Positions 22,128-32,607 of a DNA stretch of 64,000 nucleotides are shown piece by piece. The notes under the pieces were generated by a model. That model worked only from the letters and a program-made list of their open reading frames with translations. It made no database searches and had not been told where the DNA came from. Source of the DNA: Tricholoma matsutake. Its lineage: Eukaryota; Basidiomycota; Agaricomycetes; Agaricales; Tricholomataceae. Every line of letters begins with the position of its first letter. Within the stretch, counting starts at the first letter, position 1. The translations under genes were made by a program, and so were the position numbers. Location: the NCBI GenBank assembly GCA_026075535.2, contig AP026539.1:3968001-4032000 (forward strand). Reading direction: 5' to 3'.

Positions 22128-23968
22128 TAGGGTGTAGCATGGGTATGTGGTAAACAGCCCACAGGTTTGATGGGTACAGGTATGGTTGCTGAAATCCTGG
22201 ACCTGTGACATACTGTACCCATTTTGGTGGTGTCACGGGTATCAACAGTTATTTAGGTCATTGGCCATGGAAGATGCCAGACATTGATCATCAGGAGAAA
22301 CGACAGCAAAATCGTCATTTGTAAGTATTTCAACTTTCTTATTTCACAACTAACAGTTTTGTTAGGTCCTACTCTAGTGACACAAAGCATATGAAATGGG
22401 CCTAAATGACTTTGATCATCATTTGGGCCCCAGGTAAGCTTTTCTTTGTTCATATCTTATTTTTCTTTATTCAACTAACTTCATTTGCATTGTTTACAGG
22501 TTTTAACTTACAATGATGTGACTACCATGACAACAATGACAACAATGCCAACAACGGCCACCACAGCCACCATGCCATCACCACCATCACCACCACAGCA
22601 CCCCCAACTTCCACTGTGAGCAACTGCCCATGGGGCAGAAATAGGGAGCAACGATGGGATGAGGACGGGATGAGGCACAGGCCCAAACAACATGTATTGT
22701 CATTTGGGCCCCAGGCGAGTTTCTCTTATATTATCTACAAGTCTTATCTCACCATATTGTGCCCAAACAATGACGGATGTTGTTTGGGCTCTAGGAAAAG
22801 TTTTTTTTGTTTTTTCAACTAACTAATATGTTCATCTTGTTTTTTAGGTTCTAACTATGTTATAACAATGAGATGATGCCTCCATGCCCACCTATGCCCA
22901 CCCACAGCAACACCACAATGCCACACAACTGAAAACCAAAACAGATGACCTCCCTCCCACCACTCCCCTCCATCAACACCCACCACCACCACTCCTGTAC
23001 CTGCCACCATGTTGTCTAACACTGGACAATGGGACAGGGATGCGAGAGATGAGAACGATGTTGAGAACAAACCACTGCCACTGTGAGCAACTGCTCACAG
23101 GGTTGAAATGGGGAGCAATGAGATGGACAACAACACCAGGGGACAGGGATGGAGAGGGGGATGAACGACAACTACACGGGCAGCGATGGCAACAAGGATG
23201 GCAATGAGGAAGGGGATGACGATGAGGTGAAACAAAAAAAGGCCCAAGATGTTGGGCCACAGGTGAGTTTTGTTCCTTTTCTCATTTCATTTCATTGTTA
23301 CTAACCCCAAACATTCTAGGCAATGATTTTACTATTGATGATGACAGGTGCCCCTTGTCTCACCCCCACCACTGCCATGAGCCCCTGCTCGTGGGGTGGT
23401 TAGGTGGTAGCAAGACCATACACTCATGACAGCAGCACCCCCAACTACCGCCATGAGCAACTGCTTGCGGAGTGGAAATGGGGAGAAAGGACGGGACAAG
23501 GACAGAGAGGATGATCCAGGACCATGAGGGGCAGGGGCACTACCCTGTCTCACTGCAAGCAAGACAGTGTTTTTTTAAATTATTTAGTATTGTATAGAAT
23601 TATGAAATACACAAATCCCTCCTTCACTCTTCTTGAGTGGTGGAGGTGTCTTTTTTTTCAAAAATAATTAAATATAAGTCCCTATGTACAAAGATTTATT
23701 GTCTGTGGCTCAAGTATTGTATACAATGTGTAGTTGAGTTAGTAAAGATACAAATGCAGGATGTTCAACAGTGTAGAATGTCTAAATACGAGGCAAAAAT
23801 GTAGTCAAAACTACAGTGTATATACATGGTGTCACACCTGTGGTGTTTTATGACAGACCATGGGTTAAACCTGTCACCATGGTTGTGGTGTTAGAATGGG
23901 TGCAGTGTTGACAGGTGCAGGTGTGGTGTGCTAAATTTTACCCATGGTGTGACCTGTGCTACACCCTA
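22128..23968. mobile_element. Non-autonomous hAT-like element (hAT-B)
   Basis: A 1,841-bp relative of hAT-A starts TAGGGTGTAGCATGGGTATG and ends ...CTGTGCTACACCCTA. The 8-bp duplication GTGGTTGT (22120-22127 and 23969-23976) is exact. Both ends and several internal blocks match hAT-A, but the middle differs in module number. No transposase is encoded. Confidence 0.9.
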
Positions 23969-23976
23969 GTGGTTGT

Positions 23977-24660
23977 CATCAGTTCCATCCTGTTTGGATT
24001 GCAAGGGGGTTTGCATGGACATGTCTGGGCATGCATTGTGTCATTACCCCATGCCTGCTCCCTCTTCCACCATCTCTGTCACTGGCAACCACAATCCTGC
24101 TTGTATTTGTGGTGGGTGAGAGTTGAGAAGGGGGAAGATGGGGTAGGGGGGCATATCTGGCAGGTATGCTGCTCCTTGGGTCTCCTGGCACCCCTCAGCT
24201 GTATCCTGTACTAAGACAAAGCCCTCACATCCTGATTCTATGGGGAGGAGGGCAGAGCAGGCATACATGGCCATTGTCGAGCTAAGGTGACTGTTGTATC
24301 TAGAACAAAAGGCAAAAGATGTTTGTTAGTACTAAGAAGAAGAAAGAAGTAGAATTACTCAAGGCCCAACACATCTGAAAATGCGTATCCATCATTTCTA
24401 TGGTCCCAAAAAGGCTGTAGCCTCCACCAACCCACATTGTCCCCAATTGTCGCAGCATCATCTTGAGGTGTTGAGATGGTGTCGGCATGACATGGTACAT
24501 GTGACGTTCAAATTCAAATGCTATATCTAAAGCAAAGTCAAACACTTTGTTAGCATTTGTCATGGACCTGAGTAAATGCGTGTACTCACCTGGTACAGTC
24601 ATGAGGGAATCTGGCCACCATAGGAGGTCAGAATGAGTCAACAAGAGACTTGGGGTGTGT
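23977..24660 (-). pseudogene. Possible exon remnants, unidentified
   Basis: Minus-strand frames near 24644-24590 (LLTHSDLLWWPDSLMTVP, then a GTGAGT donor) and 24530-24365 (FEFERHMYHVMPTPSQHLKM...VGGGYSLFGTIEMMD) look like two exons of one gene with a short intron between them. No domain is recognised. Downstream frames to 23979 are doubtful. Confidence 0.3.
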
Positions 24661-24975
24661 TACACCCTGAGAAAAAAAGGTGAACAATGTACAAGTCGTT
24701 CACCAGTAGGAGTTGAGTGAAACTTGATGGTTACCCATCAAGTTGAAATGTGTGACAAATGTCACATGACATGTGACCCGAATCAAATGTGTTCGACGCG
24801 TTTGTCACCGGATAGTTGGGATTCTCCTGACTGCTCCTGTGCTCAAATAATAGGAAACTACTATGAAAATTCAACTGATATGTTTCCCAACAACAAGATA
24901 TATTAAGTTGAGTGGATACAAATGTACAATTAAATATATGTCCCTAAGCATCCACTGGCACTCCTGCTCTTGTTC

Positions 24976-26973
24976 CTATCTACGTCCTCTATTTGGAGCC
25001 CAACAAACAACTAGCACCTCGCTTCCAATATTGTAAGTCCCTAATGGGCGCTGTAAGATTACAACATGGGTAATGATATGAGCAGGTTCAATAATGATAT
25101 TGGTGTTAGAGGGGATTGCATCAACAATCCGGGTCATAAATCCAGGATAATATTTGAATGGTGCTTTTCCTTCCTGTTGTTCAGATGGTGGTTGATGTGG
25201 GCAGACATTTATGAAGATCTGCATTGTGCCTTCTATTGGAAGCCTCCAAATTTGTTGAATAAAGCCTGTATCATGAACTTAAGTCAAAAGATTGTAAAAC
25301 TGTATGGCACTATTTCCTTTGTGTGATCTTTCACCACTAAAGGTACATTCATCTCAGTGGATACTGAGCTTGTGGAGGAAGAATAATGCTGTTCAATGGA
25401 TGGGGAAGATCAGAGTAGGCTCGGTAGGGTTTTCCTGTCTGATGAAGGTAATGAAGCAGCCCATTATATTCTACATCTTGAAGGCTAGGGGCCTTCTCTA
25501 GAATTTCTGCCACTTCAGTAGACTTTAGAGGTACTGGTGGATCATCCACTGAAATGTCAACTGGCTCCAGAATGTCAGACAACTCTTTTATAGCATTGTC
25601 ACTGTGCAGTGAAGCATCAAGATAAGCTCTATGACTTATTTGGCAGAGCATTGTTAAATCCAAATCTCCTGCAATTGATATTAGCTACTAGCTTTACATA
25701 AATGAGTGTAGATAAACATATGAATATGGTGATTAGTATTAATGTTTTGCAACATTCTGTTCATTCACTCTCCTGAAAACTCGCTCAATGAAGCCAAAGG
25801 ACCCCAGTATTTGAGCAGGGAGCCATTATGCATGGCATAGTGGTGATTTGGCTTGGATGGATGGTAAGGGAAGAGCTTTTGAATTGCAGTCCAATACCGG
25901 ATATAATGCTGGGTATGGGCATCAGCATCAGCATTTGAAGTCTTGAATGCAGCAATAATATTTGTAGCTGCAACAAGGTTATAGAAGCACTCAAATTGTT
26001 GGCAGTGAAAATCTGTAGCAGCAACAATGTACCAGAATTCAGGAATAATGAGAGGGAAAATGCATGTAAACAGAGTGAGATATTCTCTTGCTTTGAGCTT
26101 GCCATGACTTGGTTCACCCAGATTGACTGGTGGTCATTGTATCCATGTTGGAAGAGTAATGTCTTGAATGCAATCCTGTATTGCCTGTAGCTCTGTAGGT
26201 GTAAAGCTGAATGGCACTGTGTCTGCAGGAATATAGTCACTATCATCACCATCATCTTCATCATCAAAATTGAGGTCATAGGGAACTGGATGGGTTTGTG
26301 TAACTGTAGGGGTTGAGGATGATTCAGACATGCTTGAACCAGCAGTAAATGAGGAAGATGGTGAGGGAGACATAGATGGTGGTGTATGTTGCATTGGCAT
26401 CATCATGGTAGTCTCATATTCAGCTGTTTCCTGGAAAAGACCTTCCAACTCTTCAGCAGAGTCTGATACATCCTCTTCAGTCAATCGCTCATCAAGCTCT
26501 ATTTCTTTAATCTTCTGGCTTTCATCCTCATCTTGTCCAATTCTCCAGAGTGAGTGAAGATGATGCTGTAAAATACCCTCAAGCCAGTTGTGCATAAAAC
26601 CTAGAACAACATGTTTGACTGGGTCCCAGTATGGCAGACAATGTAATGGAGTCCACCATACACCATTTGACTTTGATAGAGCATTCTGGCCAGCCTTGGT
26701 TGTCTGGTTAAGCCATGCCTCTGCTTGTGCTCGCACCTGGGCACCATTACGTAGTTCCCAAGATTGCATATTAAGGTCTTCCCATGAATGCAGACAGTTT
26801 TCATGCTGCAAACTGTGCATGTACATATAACTGAAGGCATTGTTGAGTGAAAGAGGAAGGGAATGGAAGAAAGGAGTATTCATGGTGCTAACTGGTACTC
26901 CATATTTATGTAAAGTGTGTAACCTGGTAACAAGAATAATACAACAAAAGTTGTTGCACCACATGATGACCAA
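24976..26973 (-). pseudogene. Tnp2-type (CACTA/EnSpm) transposase, C-terminal half
   Basis: The minus strand reads WWTPLHCLPYWDPVKHVVLG followed by FMHNWLEGILQHHL, the PVxHxVxGxMHNxxEG block of fungal Tnp2-like DDE transposases. An acidic linker follows, then HGKLKAREYLTLFTC, RYWTAIQKLFPYHPSKPNHH and YAMHNGSLLKYWGPLASL. An intron lies near 25680-25745, followed by CQISHRAYLDASLHSD and a C-terminal exon 25224-24976. In-frame TGA follows WIQ (about 26134) and FSGE (about 25777), both at likely Arg codons. The N-terminal half with the first catalytic residues is missing beyond 27000, and no CACTA termini were found. Confidence 0.7.
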
Positions 26974-27256
26974 TGATCAATGATTAATGATTAACCAATT
27001 TAATGATTATTGATATATATATTGATAACTTCATTATGATCACAAGGGCAATATTACATAATTACTCTGTCAACTGCCATACCCACTGCCAAAGGCAGTT
27101 GAAACTCAACTGCCCTAGCTTTTGCCCCTGGTGTTAGGAGGACGGGAAGAGGAAGTGCCTGCAGGGGCAGCAGTCATTTGTGAGGTATAGTTGGTGTGGG
27201 TACCAGAGGCACACCTTGTGTTTTCAGCAAGCCCAACAGTAGAGCTAGAGCATTTC

Positions 27257-27682
27257 TGTAAGGGGACTAGGGGGGTGCCCTGTGTGTTTTTCCTATTTTT
27301 TATGTTCGTCCTATATTTTTCCCCACCTCATTTCCTTCTATTCTTCATTTTCTATGATCTTTCCGGATTTTATTACTAATTTTCCCTTGCTATCATGTTT
27401 GTACATGTTGACACTTTTATATTTAGAGGCGGAGTACCCCTTCCGACACATACCCCTTGGTATGATGTCATTCAGCGGCCTTGATCTGCCTATCTCCGCC
27501 TTTTTCTATTTTTAGGTTATATTTGATTTTTGTCGTCTTCACATATACTGGGCATCAGCAAGGGGATCCTTAGAGTTTTCTCTTCAGATTTCCCTTTGCT
27601 AGGTGCGCCCCCAATCCCTGTATTATGTAGCATAATTTTAACTTCGGATTTCCCTTTTCTAGAGGCTTAGGTTGCCCTTATA
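27257..27682 (+). repeat. gypsy-1 5' LTR
   Basis: A 426-bp LTR beginning TGTAAGGGGACTAGGGGGGT and ending GTTGCCCTTATA. Three other copies in the window (32180, 51075 and the minus strand at 62026) have exactly the same length. Confidence 0.92.
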
Positions 27683-27848
27683 GTAGAAAACTCTCCCCTA
27701 AGGCCCGAAAATCGCGAATGCGCTGCCCAAGATAGGCAGGTACGGACTGGACGATGCTTCCCAAAGCTCCACAGAGTCCCTACACACCGTTCCAGATACT
27801 CTTGCCTTTATTACGCTGCCATTTTCGCCAAACGCGCTCCCTAGCGAC

Positions 27849-28910
27849 ATGGATGCATCAGAACGCTTTGACACGCTTGAAAGCGACGTTTCCGGAATGC
27901 GTGCGCAAATCGACTCACTTAAATCTACGATTGAAAACTTCGTTAGGACCCTCCAGGCTAACCCTACGACTAATAATTCCCCCTTCATGACTCCAAGCGC
28001 ACCCAACAACGACGTTTTGCCAAACGCGTCCACTAAGGAACGTGCCCAGATCAAACCGTCCCCCCCTGCCGAATTTAATGGTGCACGTGCGCAGGGACGT
28101 GCATTCATTAATTCCTGTGAGTTATACATTAGTCTCCAGTCGCATCAATTCGTTGATGAGGCTGCAAAAATTTATTGGGCCTTCACATACATGACATCTG
28201 AACGCGCCTATCTCTATGTGGACCGTATCCTACGTCAAACTAAAGAACTCGGTTCTCTACCTTTCTCCACTTGGGGTGACTTTCGAGCTGAGTTCATATG
28301 CCACTTCTGCCCCCTCAATGAATGCCACCGAGCAGTGACACGACTTGAGTCATCCACTTACCACCAGGGACGTCGATCCATGGACAACTATATCGATGAG
28401 TTCAAGGATTTGGTGGACATGGCAGGATATGGGAGTGGGTTACCAGTGGTGGTGAAGTTCCGACGGGGGCTCAACCAAGAAATTCAGGACCAGATTGCAC
28501 AGATGTTGGAAGGGCACCCAGCGGATGATGATATCCTTGCTTGGTATGAAGCTGTTTCACTCTGTGACGAGAACTGACTCACAAATGCGGCGTTTAATGC
28601 TGCATTCCATGCTCCAACTACCACTCATACACCCTACACCTTCAATTGAAGCCTCCCCCACCCTAACCCCATTCCTACTCATCAAACTCCCACACCAGCC
28701 GTCAATGTCCCAGTACCAATGGATGTTGATGCAGCTCGCAGCCGTGCATGTAAGTTGGATCTCTGCTACCGTTGTGGGGAACCTGGACACAGGGCTGGAG
28801 CGTGTCCCCATCATCAGGATATCCGCATGCTCACCCCCGAGGGACGAGATGCAGAGGAGATTAAGTTGGAAGTTGTAGAGGAGCAGGATTTTCCTATTCA
28901 CAGCGAGTGA
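27849..28910 (+). pseudogene. gypsy-1 Gag with CCHC knuckle
   Basis: A single frame from ATG 27849 to 28910 is interrupted by TGA at 28575-28577 and 28647-28649. An N-terminal coiled-coil-like segment (ESDVSGMRAQIDSLKSTIEN) leads to the capsid-like core (AAKIYWAFTYMTSERAYLYV, FRAEFICHFCPLNE). Near the end is a zinc knuckle, CYRCGEPGHRAGAC (CX2CX4HX4C). Pol starts in the -1 frame at the Gag stop, fitting a -1 frameshift. Gag forms the particle and binds element RNA. Confidence 0.85.
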
Positions 28911-30533
28911 ATCGTACGCCCTCACTGCCTGTCCATAACCGCTTTGAAGTCTTGTCAGTTGAATCCCTGGAGAATGAATCCATTTCTGTGACTGCTCCCC
29001 TCTCTGACCCTTCGAAGTTGGCTAAAGACGTACCTGCTCTCCCCATCTCTCCTTCTACTCCACATCCCAAAATTAAATCATGGGAGCGTAAACTACCACG
29101 CAAGTATATTGTGGCATCCACTCCCTCTGCACATTCCTTAAACCTAGCCATCGAACTGCAGACGGCCGACACTGGACAGATACTCGGTGTCTCTGCGCTC
29201 CTGGACTCTGGTGCAACTGGTCTCTTCATCGATTCCCATCTGGTACAACAACATCGTCTAAATACTCGCTCACTCTCACGTCCGATACCTGTATATAACA
29301 TGGATGGATCCCCAAATGAAGCTGGTGCCATCTGAGAGGTTCCAGACCTGGTTCTCCGTTACAAAGATCATAGTGAGCGTGCCCTTTTTGCTGTCACTCA
29401 ATTAGGAAAGCAAAAGGTGATTTTGGGATATCCATGGCTTCGAGACCATAACCCAGAGGTCGACTGGCGCACCGGGGAGGTTACCATGAGCCGATGTCCA
29501 TCCCGCTGTCAGACGTGTTTCACAGAAGCCAGGCAAGAACATCGTGGACAGAAGGCGGCAATACGATGAACTCAGAAGTGTCGTGCTGGACCCCTGCCTA
29601 TACTGGAAGTGTACCAACCGTGGTCTTTTTGAACCGCCTGTCATGTTCTTTGGCCTTACTAATAGCCCTGCCACCTTTCAGACCATGATGAACGACATCT
29701 TCCATGACCTCATCCTTGAAGGCGTTGTCTGCATCTATCTCGACGACATCCTCATCTTCACTCGCACGGTTGAAGAGCACCGTCGCATCACGCGCCTCGT
29801 CCTAGAGCGACTTCGACGGTACAAACTCTACCTTCATCAGGACAAATGCGAGTTCGAAAGGACCAAGATCGAGTACCTCGGCCTGATTATCTCGGAGGGT
29901 CAAGTGGAGATGGATCCTATCAAGGTAAACGGGGTCACAGCTTGGCCAACACCCACGAACAAGAAGGAGGTGCAGTCTTTCCTGGGCTTCATCAATTTTT
30001 ATTGGTGTTTTATCAAGGATTTCTCACATCATGCACGACCGCTGTTCAACTTGACAGGAAAGGAGGCATGGAGGTGGGATAATGCACAACAGGAGGCGTT
30101 CGAAAAGCTTAAGGAGATGGTCACTTCCGCTCCGATCCTTACCTTTGCTGACGATTCGCATCCTTTTCGTGTAGAAGCCGACAGTTCTGACTTTGCGACA
30201 GGTGCCGTGTTGTCTCAGCAGTCTCTGGAGGACCAGAAGTGGCATCCTGTTGCGTTCTACTCCAAAAGCCTTAGTGCTGTAGAGCAAAACTACGAGATCC
30301 ATGACAGGGAGATGTTGGTGATAATGTGTGCGCTTGAGGAGTGGCGACACTTCCTCGAGGGTGCCCAACACAAGGTAGAAATTTGGACAGATCACAAGAA
30401 CCTCGAGTACTTCATGATGGCCAAAAAATTGAACCGTCGTCAAGCTTGTTGGTCCCTGTATCTATCTAGATTCGACTTCTCCTTGCACCACCGTCCAGGT
30501 CGCAGCATGGGGAAGACTGATGCCCTATCCTGA
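28907..30533 (+). pseudogene. gypsy-1 protease and truncated RT-RNase H
   Basis: The protease motif is SALLDSGATGLFID, with VILGYPWL as the flap partner. TGA interrupts at 29333-29335. At about 29560-29600 the sequence jumps from the protease end straight to NRGLFEPPVMFFGLTNSPAT, so the RT fingers and the palm strand with the first catalytic Asp are missing. The catalytic box IYLDDILIF, tether and RNase H (VEADSSDFATGAVLSQ, HDREMLVIM, WTDHKNLEYF) remain. A frame change accompanies the deletion. The last codon, TGA 30531-30533, falls in the DALSRR motif at an expected Arg. Confidence 0.85.
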
Positions 30534-32168
30534 CGTGCAGACCATGGGGATGGCAGTGGTGACAACCAAAACATTGTGCTGTTGCATCCAGACCTGTTCA
30601 CCATTCAGGCACTGGAAGGCATTGTACCCCAGGGCGAGGAGCAGGACATTCTATGTGACATTTGTCGCGCAAACCGTAGCGGTTTACATGAGGATGTTGT
30701 CGCCCAAGCTGTTAAAGAACTGAGGAAGGGATCGACCCTTTCCTTACGTGCGGCAGAGTGGGCTGAAAAGGAGGACTTGTTGTATTTCAGGGATCACATC
30801 TATGTTCCCAATGACCCAGACCTTCGCTGGCGCATCATATCCCAACACCATGACTCACAGATTGCTGGCCACCCCGGACGCTGGAAGACCTTGGAGCTCA
30901 CCTCACGGAACTATTGGTGGCCACAAATGTCACGGCTCATTGGTCAGTATTGTCGCACTTGTGACCTTTGCTTACGCACCAAGGTCCCTCGTCGCAAGCC
31001 TATTGGTGAGCTACACCCTCTTCCTGTTCCAGAGAGTCGTTGGGATGTCGTCAGCATCGACTTTGTGGTGGAATTGCCAGAGTCAAACAGGTTTGATGCG
31101 GTGATGTGCACAGTTGACTCAGTGGGAAAACGCGCTCACTTCATTCCCACTCACACCACTGTCAGTGCCCTAGGTGCTGCTCGACTCTACCTCCACCACG
31201 TGTGGAAATTACATGGACTTCCTGGTGCCTTCCTCTCAGATCGTGGCCCTCAGTTCATGGCAGAGTTCACTCCTGAGCTGTACCGACTCCTGGGGATCAA
31301 ACTCCTCGCTTCAACTGCTTATCACCCACAAACTGATGGCCAGACGGAGCGAGTCAACCAGGAACTGGAGCAGTACATCCACCTCTTTGTCAATGAACGC
31401 CAGGACGATTGGGATGATCTCCTTCCTTTGGCTGAGTTTGGGTACAACAACCATGTCCATGCTTCCACTCAACAGACCCCTTTCCTCTTAGACACTGGAC
31501 GACATCCACGCATGGGATTTGAACCTCGCCAAACTCCCTCACACATCGAGACAGTGAATGAGTTCACAGAACACATGAGGGATAGCTTGGAGGAGGCAAG
31601 GGCAGCCTTAGCAAAGGCGAAGGACGACATGGCGCGATTTTACAACCAACGCCACTCCCCAACCCCTCAGTACAAGGTTGGTGATCGAGTTTATCTTGAC
31701 TCCAGTGACATCTCCACTACACATCCATCCAAGAAACTCGCTCATCGCTTCTTGGGACCTTTCCCCATTGTCAAGTGCGTTGGAACACATGCCTATCGTC
31801 TACGCCTCCCAGCCTCCATGTCCAGACTCCATCCCGTCTTCCATGTCGTCAAATTGCTTCCAGCTCCCCCAGATCCGTTCCCGGGACGCCATTCACACCC
31901 ACCACCACCACCTACAGTGATTGAGGGAGAACCCCAATATGAAGTCAAGTCAATCTTGGACAGCCATTTGCGTCGAGGAAAACTCCAGTATTTGGTACAT
32001 TGGAAGGGTTATGGGTATGAGGAGAACTCATGGGTCGAAGAGTCTGATGTAAATGCCCCTCAGTTAATCAAGGAATTCCACCGACGGCACACTGCTGCAC
32101 CGTGTCGCATTCAAGTCATGGACTTTGGTCGTATACGATTTCAAATGCATCGGGGCGATGCATCTTAG
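30534..32168 (+). pseudogene. gypsy-1 integrase with chromodomain
   Basis: In frame with RT after the TGA. The HHCC zinc site is HHDSQIAGHPGRW...YCRTCDLCLRTK. The core residues lie in SIDFVVELP, LSDRGPQFMAEF and DGQTERVNQELE (D, D, E). The GPF/Y region is FLGPFPIVKCVGTHAY. The C-terminal chromodomain is YEVKSILDSHLRRGKLQYLV followed by HWKGYGYEENSWVEE, which in chromoviruses steers integration to marked chromatin. This stretch is open from 30534 to the stop at 32166 and is the best preserved part of the element. A second copy lies at 62463-64000 on the minus strand. Confidence 0.9.
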
Positions 32169-32179
32169 AGAGGGGGTGA

Positions 32180-32605
32180 TGTAAGGGGACTAGGGGGGTG
32201 CCCTGTGTGTTTTTCCTATTTTTTATGTTCGTCCCATATTTTTCCCCACCTCATTTCCTTCTATTCTTCATTTTCTATGATTTTTCCGGATTTTATTACT
32301 AATTTTCCCTTGCTATCATGTTTGTATATGTTGACACTTTTATATTTAGAGGCGGAGTACCCCTTCTGACACATACCCCTTGGTATGATGTCATTCAGCG
32401 GCCTTGATCTGCCTATCTCCGCCTTTTTCTATTTTTAGGTTATATTTGATTTTTGTCATCTTCACATATACTGGGCATCAGCAAGGGGATCCTTAGAGTT
32501 TTCTCTTTGGATTTCCCTTTGCTAGGTGTGCCCCCAATCCCTGTATTATGTAGCATAATTTTAACTTTGGATTTCCCTTTGCTAGAGGCTTAGGTTGCCC
32601 TTATA
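32180..32605 (+). repeat. gypsy-1 3' LTR
   Basis: A 426-bp LTR. Compared with the 5' LTR it differs at a handful of sites, most of them TG or CA where the other has CG. Confidence 0.92.
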
Positions 32606-32607
32606 AC

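Larger units (their letters stand above)
27257..32605 (+). mobile_element. Ty3/gypsy chromovirus, internally deleted (gypsy-1)
   Basis: Two 426-bp LTRs (27257-27682, 32180-32605) enclose gag, protease, RT-RNase H, integrase and a chromodomain in gypsy order. The polypurine tract AGAGAGGGGGTGA precedes the 3' LTR. The 5-bp flanks (ATTTC left, ACATG right) do not match, so the ends probably come from different insertions by recombination. Five in-frame TGA codons and a deletion in RT make it inactive. Confidence 0.93.
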
